Shown here one piece after another: positions 1-6,179 of a stretch of DNA of 6,188 nucleotides. The position numbers and the translations under genes are program-made. The notes beneath the pieces are model-generated. The model saw nothing but the letters and a program-made list of their open reading frames with translations, was not told the DNA's origin and ran no database searches. The stretch lies in assembly GCA_021823305.1 (NCBI GenBank), contig JAKAOE010000129.1, forward strand, positions 1 to 6,188. Direction: 5' to 3'. This DNA is from Acidobacteriota bacterium. GTDB lineage: Bacteria; Acidobacteriota; Terriglobia; Terriglobales; SCQP01. Within the stretch, counting starts at the first letter, position 1; each line of letters starts with the position of its first letter.

Positions 1-1055
1 GATCTGAGCTGGAACAGCAGGTGCGGCGCTGGCGGCCGGCGCTGGCGGCGCTGCGCACGGAAGCGGCGGCGGCGGCGCTGCGGGAGCGGATCGCGGATCT
101 GCGGCCGCGGCCGGAGGTGCTGAGCGGCGGCGAGGGGCTGCGGCAAGTGGCGACGGGCTGCGGGGCGGACACGGTGGTGGCGGCGACGGTGGGGGTGGCG
201 GGGCTGGAGGCGGTGTTCGCGGCGGCGCGCGCGGGCTGCCGGCTGGCGCTGGCGAACAAGGAGGCGCTGGTGGCGGCGGGCGAACTGCTGCTGGAGGCGG
301 CGCGGAAGGGCGGGGCGGCGATCCTGCCGGTGGACAGCGAGCACAGCGCGATTCACCAGTGTTTGGCGGGAGGTGGCGGGAACCGCGTGCGGCGTTTGGT
401 GCTGACCGCCTCGGGCGGGCCGTTTCGGGGCTGGACGCGGGAAGCGCTGGCGGGAGTGAAGCGGGCGGCGGCGCTGCAGCATCCGACCTGGCGGATGGGG
501 GAGCGGATCAGCCTGGACTCGGCGACGCTGATGAACAAGGGCTTCGAGGTGATCGAGGCGTGCTGGCTGTTCGGGATGGACGAGAGCGCGGTGGAGGTGC
601 TGGTGCATCCGCAGTCCATCGTGCACTCGATGGTGGAGTTCGTGGACGGCTCGGTGCTGGCGCAGATGAGCCCGCCAGACATGAAGATGCCGATCCAATA
701 CGCGCTGACCTACCCGGAGCGCCTCGGGGCGGCCGGAAACCGGCTAAACTTGGTAGAGACGGGGAAGCTGGAGTTCGAAAGCCCGGACGGAACTAATTTT
801 CCCTGCCTGGCGCTGGCGCGGCAGGCCTGGCGCGCGGGCGGGGGAGCGGGGGCGGCGCTGAACGCGGCGGACGAGGTCGCGGTGGCGGCGTTCGCGGCGG
901 GCGAGATCGGGTTTTTGGCGATTCCGACGGTGATAGCGAAGACGTTGGAGCGGATGGGGGCGCCGCGGGTGGAGAGCCTGGAGGCGGTGCTGGAGGTGGA
1001 CGCGCGGGCACGGGCGATGGCCCGTGACGTGCAGCGGGAGGGTATGGGCCGGTAA
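1..1055 (+). CDS. dxr: 1-deoxy-D-xylulose 5-phosphate reductoisomerase, 5' partial
   Basis: This enzyme converts DXP to 2-C-methyl-D-erythritol 4-phosphate using NADPH and a divalent metal, the committed step of the MEP isoprenoid pathway in the cytoplasm. The frame is open from the first base (first full codon at 3), so the start lies upstream. Compared with the usual length of about 390 residues, roughly 40 N-terminal residues are missing, including the GxTGSIG NADPH-binding motif. The GTG at 21 is therefore an internal Val codon, not a start. Visible landmarks are LANKEA (Asn at 255), PVDSEH (metal ligands Asp at 333 and Glu at 339), TASGGPF (substrate Ser at 411), HPTWRMG (flexible-loop Trp region), MNKGFEVIEA (third metal ligand Glu at 546) and HPQSIVHSM (His at 606). 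The C-terminal helical domain containing ALNAADE is complete and ends at TAA. rseP follows after 39 bp, so the two are probably co-transcribed. Nothing visible is damaged. Confidence 0.97.
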   Translation, partial: SELEQQVRRWRPALAALRTEAAAAALRERIADLRPRPEVLSGGEGLRQVATGCGADTVVAATVGVAGLEAVFAAARAGCRLALANKEALVAAGELLLEAARKGGAAILPVDSEHSAIHQCLAGGGGNRVRRLVLTASGGPFRGWTREALAGVKRAAALQHPTWRMGERISLDSATLMNKGFEVIEACWLFGMDESAVEVLVHPQSIVHSMVEFVDGSVLAQMSPPDMKMPIQYALTYPERLGAAGNRLNLVETGKLEFESPDGTNFPCLALARQAWRAGGGAGAALNAADEVAVAAFAAGEIGFLAIPTVIAKTLERMGAPRVESLEAVLEVDARARAMARDVQREGMGR

Positions 1056-1094
1056 GCCGGCTATGAGAGGAAGCAAGGGTAGGCGAGCGGCGCG

Positions 1095-2486
1095 ATGCCA
1101 AGTTTGAACCACCTGGTGATCAACACGCTGGCGGTGATGCTGGTGCTGGGCGTGATCGTGTTCGTGCACGAGCTCGGCCACTTCCTGGCGGCGAAGCTGT
1201 TCGGGGTGCGGGTGGAGACGTTTTCGCTCGGCTTCGGCAAGCGGCTGCTGGGGGTGAGCTACGGCGGCACGGACTACCGCATCAGCCTGCTGCCGGTGGG
1301 CGGGTACGTGAAGATGGCGGGCGAGAACCCGATGGACCAGCCCAGCGGCAAGCCGGACGAGTTTTTGTCGAAGCCGCGCTGGCAGCGGTTCATCATCGCG
1401 ATCGCGGGGCCGTTCATGAACGCGGTGCTGGCGGTGGGGCTGCTGATCCCGGTGTACATGCGGCAGTATCCGCGCAACCCGGTGCTGGACAAGCCGGCGG
1501 TGATCGCCGAGGTGGAACCGGGCTCGCCGGCGGCGGCGGCGGGGCTGCAGCCGCGCGACCGGATCGTGACCATCGACGGGGCGCAGAACCCGACCTGGGA
1601 GACGGTGTTCCTGAAGACGGCGGTGTCGCTGGATCATCCGCTGGGGCTGACGGTGGAGCGCAAGGGGAAGCTGATCCGGACGCAACTGACGCCGCGCAGC
1701 GACGGACCGGACAACCCGCCGCTGGTGGGGCTGGCGCCGGAGGAACCGGCGCGCTTCGGCACCATCGAGGCGGGCTCGCCGGCGGAGCGGGCGGGGGTGC
1801 AGCCGGGCGACCGGGTGCTGGCGGTGAACGGCAGGGAAGTGCGGTATCCGGGCGACGTGATCGAGCTGATCCAAAGCGCGGAGCCGCCGCGGGCGACGAC
1901 GAAGCTGGGCACGGTGGGGCGGCCGGTGCAACTCGAAGTGCGCCACGCCGGGGTGACGAAGACGGTGGCGGTGGAACCGCGGCTGAAGGTGAACCCGACG
2001 GTGCCGGGGCCGGCCGGCGGGACGCGGCAGTGGATGATCGGGGCGGCGTTCGTGAGCGACACCACCTACGTGCGGCTGCCGTTCAGCGCGGCGCTGCGGC
2101 ACTCGCTCGAGGACAACAAGCGCTACAGCATGGTGATCCTGGACCTGGTGGGCAAACTGGTGAGCCACCACGCCTCGATCCAGAACCTGCAGGGGCCGGT
2201 GGGCATCGCCTCGGTGACGGGAGAGGCGGCGCGGGCGCCGACGCTGCTGCCGCTGTTCTCGGTGACCTCGCTGATCAGCCTCAACCTGGGGATCCTGAAC
2301 CTGCTGCCGATCCCGGTGCTGGACGGCGGCATGATCCTGTTCCTATTCATCGAGAGCATCCTGCGGCACGAGATCAGCATGCGGTTCAAGGAGCGTGTCT
2401 ACCAGGTGGGGTTCGCGTTCCTGCTGATCCTGATGACGGTGGTGGTGTACAACGACATCGTGCGCGCGGTGATGGTGAAGAACTAG
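1095..2486 (+). CDS. rseP: Site-2-type intramembrane zinc metalloprotease with two PDZ domains (RseP/MmpA/RasP family)
   Basis: This family cleaves transmembrane segments of anti-sigma factors and remnant signal peptides within the inner membrane; the substrate here is unknown. The product is 463 residues, close to E. coli RseP (about 450). The zinc motif HELGH is at residues 25-29 (ligands His25 and His29, catalytic Glu26), in a hydrophobic segment at about 7-24. A membrane re-entrant beta region (FSLGFG to PVGGYVKM) lies at about 43-76. The GPFMN motif (Asn109) falls in the second membrane segment, about 99-121. Two PDZ-like domains follow at about 130-205 and 213-300, each with a GSPA-AGxxPxDRxxxxxG signature. 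The third-ligand motif PVLDGG (Asp410) and a last membrane segment (about 436-455) close the protein. The ATG at 1095 is the first start after an in-frame TAG at 1080 and puts HELGH at the usual distance from the N-terminus. A weak ribosome-binding candidate (AAGGGTAGG, 1075-1083) precedes it. LDGG is followed by Met where E. coli has His. Confidence 0.96.
   Translation: MPSLNHLVINTLAVMLVLGVIVFVHELGHFLAAKLFGVRVETFSLGFGKRLLGVSYGGTDYRISLLPVGGYVKMAGENPMDQPSGKPDEFLSKPRWQRFIIAIAGPFMNAVLAVGLLIPVYMRQYPRNPVLDKPAVIAEVEPGSPAAAAGLQPRDRIVTIDGAQNPTWETVFLKTAVSLDHPLGLTVERKGKLIRTQLTPRSDGPDNPPLVGLAPEEPARFGTIEAGSPAERAGVQPGDRVLAVNGREVRYPGDVIELIQSAEPPRATTKLGTVGRPVQLEVRHAGVTKTVAVEPRLKVNPTVPGPAGGTRQWMIGAAFVSDTTYVRLPFSAALRHSLEDNKRYSMVILDLVGKLVSHHASIQNLQGPVGIASVTGEAARAPTLLPLFSVTSLISLNLGILNLLPIPVLDGGMILFLFIESILRHEISMRFKERVYQVGFAFLLILMTVVVYNDIVRAVMVKN
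1789..1815 (+). other. G-quadruplex-type motif inside rseP
   Basis: Four G-runs of 3, 5, 3 and 3 bases are separated by loops of 1, 7 and 5 bases on the coding strand. This fits the usual G3+N1-7 rule. It lies in the part encoding the second PDZ domain (the AGVQPGDR segment). In a G-rich coding strand such motifs arise from codon choice, so function is not implied. Confidence 0.4.
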
Positions 2487-2493
2487 CGGCGAC

Positions 2494-3705
2494 GTGAGGC
2501 GGCGTTCGGTCGAAGTCGAAGTCGGGGGCGTGCGGGTGGGCGGGGGCGCGCCGGTGGCGGTGCAGGCGATGACCAACACCGACACCGCCGACGCGGCGGC
2601 GACGGCGGCGCAGGCGGCGGCGCTGGCGCGGGCGGGCAGCGAACTGGTGCGGGTGACGGTGAACACCGAAGCCGCGGCGCGGGCGGTGCCGGAGATCGCG
2701 GCGCGGATGCGGGACGCGGGCGCGGCGGCGCCGCTGATCGGCGACTTTCACTACAACGGGCACCTGCTGCTGGCGCAATACCGCGACTGCGCGGCGGCGC
2801 TGGCGAAGTACCGCATCAATCCCGGCAACGCCGATATCGGGCGCAAGGACTACGCCAACTTCCGCACGCTGATCGAACTGGCGAAGGAGCACGGCAAGCC
2901 GGTGCGGATCGGGGTGAACTGGGGCTCGCTCGACCAGGCGCTGCTGACGCGGATGATGGACGCCAACGCCAAGCAGGCGCAGCCGCAGCCGGCGAAGGCG
3001 GTGATGCTGGAGGCGATCGTGGCCTCGGCGCTGGAGTCGGCGGAGGCGGCGGAGGCGATCGGGCTAGGGCACGACCGCATCATTTTGAGCGCCAAGCTGT
3101 CGGGGGTGCAGGATTTGATCGCGGTGTACCGGCGGCTGGCGGCGGCGTGCGAATATCCGCTGCACCTGGGGCTGACGGAAGCGGGCATGGGGACGAAAGG
3201 CGTGGTGGCATCGACGGCGGCGATGGCGGTGCTGCTGCAGGAGGGGATCGGGGACACGATCCGGGTGTCGCTGACGCCGGCGCCGGACGGGGACCGGTGC
3301 GAGGAAGTGCGGGTGGCGCAGCAGATCCTGCAATCGCTGGAGCTGCGCGCGTTCACGCCGCAAGTGACGGCATGCCCGGGGTGCGGGCGGACGACGAGCA
3401 CGTTTTTCCAGGCGATGGCGGAACAGATCCAGGGGCACATCCGGGCGCGGATGCCGGAGTGGAAAAAGACCCACCCCGGCGTGGAGACGATGACGGTGGC
3501 GGTGATGGGCTGCGTGGTGAACGGGCCGGGGGAGAGCCGGCAGGCCAATTTGGGGATCTCGCTGCCGGGGACGTTCGAGGCGCCGAAGGCGCCAGTCTAT
3601 GTGGACGGGCGGCTATGGAAGACGCTGCACGGCGAGGGGCTGGCGCAGGAGTTCATCGCCATCCTAGAGGACTACATCGCCCGCCGCTACGCCGCGCGCG
3701 AGTAG
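2494..3705 (+). CDS. ispG: 4-hydroxy-3-methylbut-2-en-1-yl diphosphate synthase (HMBPP synthase, GcpE)
   Basis: This [4Fe-4S] enzyme converts 2-C-methyl-D-erythritol 2,4-cyclodiphosphate to HMBPP, the penultimate MEP-pathway step, with electrons from flavodoxin or ferredoxin. The N-terminal barrel is recognisable from [15 protein letters not shown] (about 108-113), RIGVNWGSL and HLGLTEAG. Cluster ligands are ACPGCG (Cys294 and Cys297) and [10 protein letters not shown] (Cys340 and Glu347). The Cys297-Cys340 gap is 43 residues against 32 in E. coli, because a segment around [11 protein letters not shown] is longer. This is the longer form seen in many non-enteric bacteria, and it accounts for part of the 403-residue length (E. 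coli 372). The start is a GTG 7 bp after the rseP stop. An in-frame TGA at 2476 rules out anything earlier, and the next in-frame GTG (2530) would remove conserved sequence. There is no good Shine-Dalgarno sequence before it, which suggests translational coupling to rseP. It shares the pathway with dxr upstream. Confidence 0.97.
   Translation: MRRRSVEVEVGGVRVGGGAPVAVQAMTNTDTADAAATAAQAAALARAGSELVRVTVNTEAAARAVPEIAARMRDAGAAAPLIGDFHYNGHLLLAQYRDCAAALAKYRINPGNADIGRKDYANFRTLIELAKEHGKPVRIGVNWGSLDQALLTRMMDANAKQAQPQPAKAVMLEAIVASALESAEAAEAIGLGHDRIILSAKLSGVQDLIAVYRRLAAACEYPLHLGLTEAGMGTKGVVASTAAMAVLLQEGIGDTIRVSLTPAPDGDRCEEVRVAQQILQSLELRAFTPQVTACPGCGRTTSTFFQAMAEQIQGHIRARMPEWKKTHPGVETMTVAVMGCVVNGPGESRQANLGISLPGTFEAPKAPVYVDGRLWKTLHGEGLAQEFIAILEDYIARRYAARE
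2524..2546 (+). other. G-quadruplex-type motif at the 5' end of ispG
   Basis: Four G-runs of 5, 3, 3 and 5 bases are separated by loops of 5, 1 and 1 bases on the coding strand. The motif begins 30 bases after the GTG start and covers codons 11-18 (GGVRVGGG). Short loops and long runs favour a stable quadruplex, and in the mRNA it would lie at the edge of the initiating ribosome footprint. That it affects translation is inference. Confidence 0.5.
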
Positions 3706-3731
3706 CCGCCGCGCCACCCCAACGATTGATA

Positions 3732-3744
3732 CGCGGCCCCCGCG
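3732..3744. repeat. Short GC-rich hairpin after ispG, weak terminator candidate
   Basis: CGCGG and CCGCG form a 5-bp stem around a CCC loop, 27 bases after the ispG stop. No T-run follows, so it is not a standard intrinsic terminator. It might contribute to RNA 3' end stability or be chance in this GC-rich spacer. Confidence 0.2.
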
Positions 3745-3746
3745 GC

Positions 3747-3760
3747 GTGATGCGCATCAC
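3747..3760. promoter_or_regulatory. Perfect 14-bp palindrome, CRP/FNR-family operator candidate
   Basis: GTGATGCGCATCAC reads the same on both strands. It has the GTGA-N6-TCAC layout of the CRP consensus; with flanking bases it is CGTGA-N6-TCACA, differing from TGTGA-N6-TCACA only at the first base. It also matches the FNR pattern TTGAT-N4-ATCAA except at the outer base of each half. It lies in the spacer between ispG and the dehydrogenase gene. Its centre (3753.5) is about 40 bases upstream of the start expected from the -10-like element at 3781, which is the class II activator position. Which regulator binds is not known from the sequence. Confidence 0.55.
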
Positions 3761-3780
3761 AAAGCGGACGCGGCCGGTCT

Positions 3781-3786
3781 TATATC
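3781..3786 (+). promoter_or_regulatory. Putative -10 element of the dehydrogenase promoter
   Basis: TATATC matches four of six bases of TATAAT and is the only AT-rich patch in the spacer. With 17-bp spacing the -35 position would be about 3758-3763 (CACAAA), a poor match that overlaps the edge of the palindrome at 3747-3760. A weak -35 box covered by an activator site is typical of class II activated promoters. The start would fall near 3793, giving a short leader of about 22 bases. Confidence 0.35.
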
Positions 3787-3789
3787 CTG

Positions 3790-3804
3790 CCGGTGAGGCA
3801 CCGG
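3790..3804. promoter_or_regulatory. Inverted repeat at the predicted transcription start of the dehydrogenase gene
   Basis: CCGGTG-AGG-CACCGG is a perfect 6-bp inverted repeat with a 3-base centre, 11 bases before the ATG at 3815. It lies directly downstream of the -10-like element, so it could be a repressor operator or, in RNA, a small hairpin holding the only GAGG-like sequence of the leader. Chance occurrence in GC-rich DNA is possible. Confidence 0.35.
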
Positions 3805-3814
3805 GATACGGGAT

Positions 3815-4582
3815 ATGGACCGGCTGAAGGGGAAATTCGCGATCGTGACTGGCGGCGCGCTGGGCATTGGGCGGGCGTGCGTGATTCGCATGGCGGAGGA
3901 GGGGGCGGCGGTGGCATGCCTGGACGTGCGCGACGCGGGGGGAACGGCGCTGGCGCGGGAGCTGAGCGTGCGCGGGCTGGATGTGACCTTCCGGCACATG
4001 GACGTGACGCGCGAAGCGGAGGTGGAGCGGGTGTTCGGCGAGTTGGCGCGGCGCTGGGGCGCGCTGGACGTGCTGGTGAACAACGCCGGGATCGCGGGGC
4101 CGGACAAGCCGACGCATGAGCTGACGGAGGCGGAGTGGGACGCGGTGCAGGCGGTGAACGTGAAGGGCGTATTTCTGTGCACCAAGCACGCCGTGCCGAT
4201 CATGCGCAACCAGCGGGCGGGGAGCATCGTCAACCTGTCGTCCATTTACGGGCTGGTGGGCGCACCGGACGCGCCGCCGTATCACGCCTCGAAAGGGGCG
4301 GTACGGCTGATGAGCAAGACCGACGCGCTGCTCTATGCCGGCGAAGGAATCCGGGTGAACTCGGTGCACCCGGGGTATATCTGGACGCCGATGGTGCAGG
4401 GGTTCGTGAATACGAAAGACGATCCGGCGGCGGCGAAAGAGGCGATCGCGCGGCTGCATCCGCTGGGGCGAATGGGGGAGGCGGACGACGTGGCGTGGGG
4501 GGTGGTGTATCTGGCGTCGGAGGAGGCGAAGTTCATCACCGGCTCAGAGCTGGTGATTGACGGCGGGTACACGGCGAGATAG
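3815..4582 (+). CDS. Classical short-chain dehydrogenase/reductase (SDR), probably NAD(H)-dependent
   Basis: This is a complete 255-residue classical SDR with a Rossmann fold, expected to be a cytoplasmic tetramer. The cofactor motif TGGALGIG is at residues 12-19. Asp37 at the end of the second strand (CLDVRD) normally binds the adenosine ribose hydroxyls and so favours NAD(H) over NADP(H). NNAG is at 89-92. The catalytic tetrad is Asn115 (NVKG), Ser143 (LSSIYG), Tyr156 and Lys160 (YHASK). The stretch from KGAVRLM through GIRVNSVHPG and TPMV, and the C-terminal GSELVIDGGY, resemble proteins annotated as glucose 1-dehydrogenase, cyclopentanol dehydrogenase or 3-oxoacyl-ACP reductase. Substrate cannot be read from the sequence. 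The ATG at 3815 is the first start after an in-frame TGA at 3794 and is preceded by only weak purine-rich sequence. A 109-bp spacer with palindromes and a promoter-like element suggests separate control from the isoprenoid genes. No neighbour points to a pathway. Confidence 0.93.
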   Translation: MDRLKGKFAIVTGGALGIGRACVIRMAEEGAAVACLDVRDAGGTALARELSVRGLDVTFRHMDVTREAEVERVFGELARRWGALDVLVNNAGIAGPDKPTHELTEAEWDAVQAVNVKGVFLCTKHAVPIMRNQRAGSIVNLSSIYGLVGAPDAPPYHASKGAVRLMSKTDALLYAGEGIRVNSVHPGYIWTPMVQGFVNTKDDPAAAKEAIARLHPLGRMGEADDVAWGVVYLASEEAKFITGSELVIDGGYTAR

Positions 4583-4595
4583 CTGCAGATAGCGC

Positions 4596-4624
4596 TTGCA
4601 AAATTCAGCCTGACGTTCCATACT
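4596..4624 (+). promoter_or_regulatory. Putative sigma-70-type promoter of the VWA gene
   Basis: TTGCAA (4596-4601) and CATACT (4619-4624) are separated by exactly 17 bp, and each matches four of six consensus bases. The 55-bp spacer is distinctly richer in A and T than the genes around it. Transcription would start near 4631, leaving only about 7 bases before the ATG at 4638 or about 22 before the ATG at 4653. No intrinsic terminator for the dehydrogenase gene is visible in the spacer. Confidence 0.4.
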
Positions 4625-4637
4625 GCGCCCACGGTGC

Positions 4638-6179
4638 ATGGCGGGTCCGCTTATGCGGACTGCGGGATCCAACTTAACCCGGCTGGCGTGGCTGCTACCG
4701 CTGTTGGCGGCGGCGGCGATGGGGCAGGCGCCGATCCGGGCGAGCAGCGCGCCGTACACGTTGGCGCCGGTAATTGTGGCGCAGGCCACGACGGTACCGC
4801 TGACGGTGGTGGTGCGGGACAAGAACGGTAAAGCCATCACCGGGCTGAAGGAACAGCGCTTCGAAATTTCCGATGACGGGAAGCCGCAGACGCTGACGGC
4901 GTTTCAGGCGGAGACGGCGGCGGTGCCGGGCGCAGCGCCAACGGCGGCGGAGGGGCGGGCGGCGGGCGCGGCGGCGACCGGGGCGGCGCCCGCGGCGAGA
5001 GCAGCGAGCGTTGAGCCGCGGTATGTGGCGCTGCTGTTCGACGACGTGAACAGCGGCACCCAGGACCTGATGGAGGCGCGGAACGCGGCGGTGCGGTTCC
5101 TGCACGAGGAGCTGGGGCCGGGCGACCGGATGGCGGTGTTCACGATGTCGGGCAAGCAGAGTCTGGGATTTACGCGCGACCGGGCGGCGCTGGCGAAAAC
5201 GATCGCGGAGGTCTCGCCGCATCCGCGCGCAAATCCGGGCGCCTTCGCCGCCTGCCCGCGGATCTCGCAGTTTGACGCCTACCAAATTGCGGTGCTGCAC
5301 AATACCGCGGCCGAGGAGGCGATGACGCTCGCGGCCAGCGGATGTACCGGACTCGGGGGCGTCCAGAGCCTGACAAACCCGGCGGGGTTGAGCGCGACGT
5401 TCGGCGCGCCGCCGCCGATGTGCCCGGGTTGCAGCGGCATGCCGGTGGACACGCAGGCCGAGGCGGAATGGGAGCTTACGGTAGGAGCGTCGCGGGACGC
5501 GCTGGCGGCGGTGCGGGACGTGGTGGACTACACCGCCAAGCAGCCGGGGCAGCGGATCGTGGTGCTGGCCTCGTCGGGCTTCCTGTCGGAAACGCTGGGG
5601 CGGGAGAAACAGCAGATCATTCGCGACGCGCTGCGCGGCGGCGTGGTGATCAACGCGCTGGACGCGAAGGGGCTGTATGCCCAGGGGCCGGAGTTGTCGC
5701 TGCGCCAGGAGAACGACACGGGGGAGACGCTACTGCCGCTGCCGACGTTTATCTTCGAAGAGCTCGACAAGTTTCCGGAGCGCGATGCGCAGGTGGACGC
5801 GATGGCGAGCCTGGCGGCGGCGACGGGCGGACTGTTTTTCCAGAACAACAACGACCTGACGCTGGGGTTCGAGCGGCTGGGGCTGGCGCCGAGGGTGGAG
5901 TACGCGCTGGCGTTCACGCCCAAGCCGTTCGTGCGCGACGGCAAGCTGCATACGCTGGAGGTGAAGCTCAACCCGAAGATTCCTGGCGCCACGATCGAGG
6001 CGCGGCGGGACTACCTGGCGCCGGCGCCGGGGATGAGCGAGGGAGAAGTGGCGCTTGCCCTTTACCAGGCGATGAAGAGCCGCGCCAGCGCGAGCGCGGT
6101 GCCGGCGGATGTGGCGGCGAAGGAACAGGCGGGCGAGGTGCAAGTGCAGGTGCACCTCGGGGTGGCGGCGGCGGACTAG
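4638..6179 (+). CDS. Exported VWFA-related domain protein of acidobacterial type, possibly C-terminally shortened
   Basis: The product is 513 residues from the ATG at 4638. The in-frame ATG at 4653 (residue 6) is an alternative that gives a more typical signal peptide: basic start, hydrophobic LAWLLPLLAAAAMG to about residue 29, cleavage near 27-31. A beta-rich N-terminal module follows (LTVVVRDKNGKAITGLKEQRFEISDDGKPQTL, residues 55-86 here named by its ends LTVVV and PQTL). Then come an Ala/Gly-rich linker (about 92-124) and a VWA-like domain (about 127-350). The first metal-site loop reads FDDVNSGT (134-141) instead of DxSxS, and the later TDG-type loop reads ASSGF (311-315), so metal binding is doubtful. 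An insert at about 195-285 carries Cys206, Cys236 and a CPGC pair (Cys262, Cys265). EYALAFTP (421-428), DGKLHTLEVKL (434-444) and ARRDYLAP (455-462) match the end of the family domain. Function is unknown; a cell-surface or periplasmic binding role is inferred. Relatives usually extend further past this stop. Confidence 0.85.
   Translation: MAGPLMRTAGSNLTRLAWLLPLLAAAAMGQAPIRASSAPYTLAPVIVAQATTVPLTVVVRDKNGKAITGLKEQRFEISDDGKPQTLTAFQAETAAVPGAAPTAAEGRAAGAAATGAAPAARAASVEPRYVALLFDDVNSGTQDLMEARNAAVRFLHEELGPGDRMAVFTMSGKQSLGFTRDRAALAKTIAEVSPHPRANPGAFAACPRISQFDAYQIAVLHNTAAEEAMTLAASGCTGLGGVQSLTNPAGLSATFGAPPPMCPGCSGMPVDTQAEAEWELTVGASRDALAAVRDVVDYTAKQPGQRIVVLASSGFLSETLGREKQQIIRDALRGGVVINALDAKGLYAQGPELSLRQENDTGETLLPLPTFIFEELDKFPERDAQVDAMASLAAATGGLFFQNNNDLTLGFERLGLAPRVEYALAFTPKPFVRDGKLHTLEVKLNPKIPGATIEARRDYLAPAPGMSEGEVALALYQAMKSRASASAVPADVAAKEQAGEVQVQVHLGVAAAD
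4645..4660 (+). repeat. Hairpin covering the second possible start of the VWA gene
   Basis: GTCCGC-TTAT-GCGGAC is a perfect 6-bp stem with a 4-base loop, extendable by one G-T pair at 4644/4661. The ATG at 4653-4655 lies in the loop and the top of the stem, and the ATG at 4638 lies just upstream. In mRNA this could modulate start choice or simply be chance. Confidence 0.35.

Noticed and set aside
21..23. GTG at 21 as the start of dxr
   Set aside because: The frame is open upstream to the window edge, the preceding codons read SELEQQ in continuity with the protein, and a start here would remove the NADPH-binding N-terminus.
744..2171. 475-codon open frame on the - strand opposite dxr and rseP
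   Set aside because: Its translation is dominated by Arg, His, Pro and Gln with no recognisable motif, and it lies antisense to two well-identified genes. GC-rich, G-ending codons on the + strand remove stop codons from this frame.
2850..3548. 232-codon open frame on the - strand opposite ispG
   Set aside because: It is antisense to the conserved ispG coding region, has low-complexity Ser/Ala/Cys-rich content and no domain signature.
3706..3746. Intrinsic terminator after ispG
   Set aside because: The only hairpin is 5 bp with a CCC loop and has no following T-run.
3147..3827. 226-codon open frame on the + strand running from within ispG across the spacer into the SDR start
   Set aside because: The translation is a Gly/Ala/Asp/Arg-rich frameshift shadow of ispG; the ispG frame itself is intact through its stop at 3705.
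3653..4459. 268-codon open frame on the - strand opposite the SDR gene and the spacer
   Set aside because: It is rich in Arg, His and Pro, without motifs, and covers an intact SDR on the other strand.
4914..5010. GCG/GGC-rich stretch as a tandem repeat or a sequence artefact
   Set aside because: It stays in frame and encodes an Ala/Gly-rich linker between two recognisable modules; there is no regular repeat unit.
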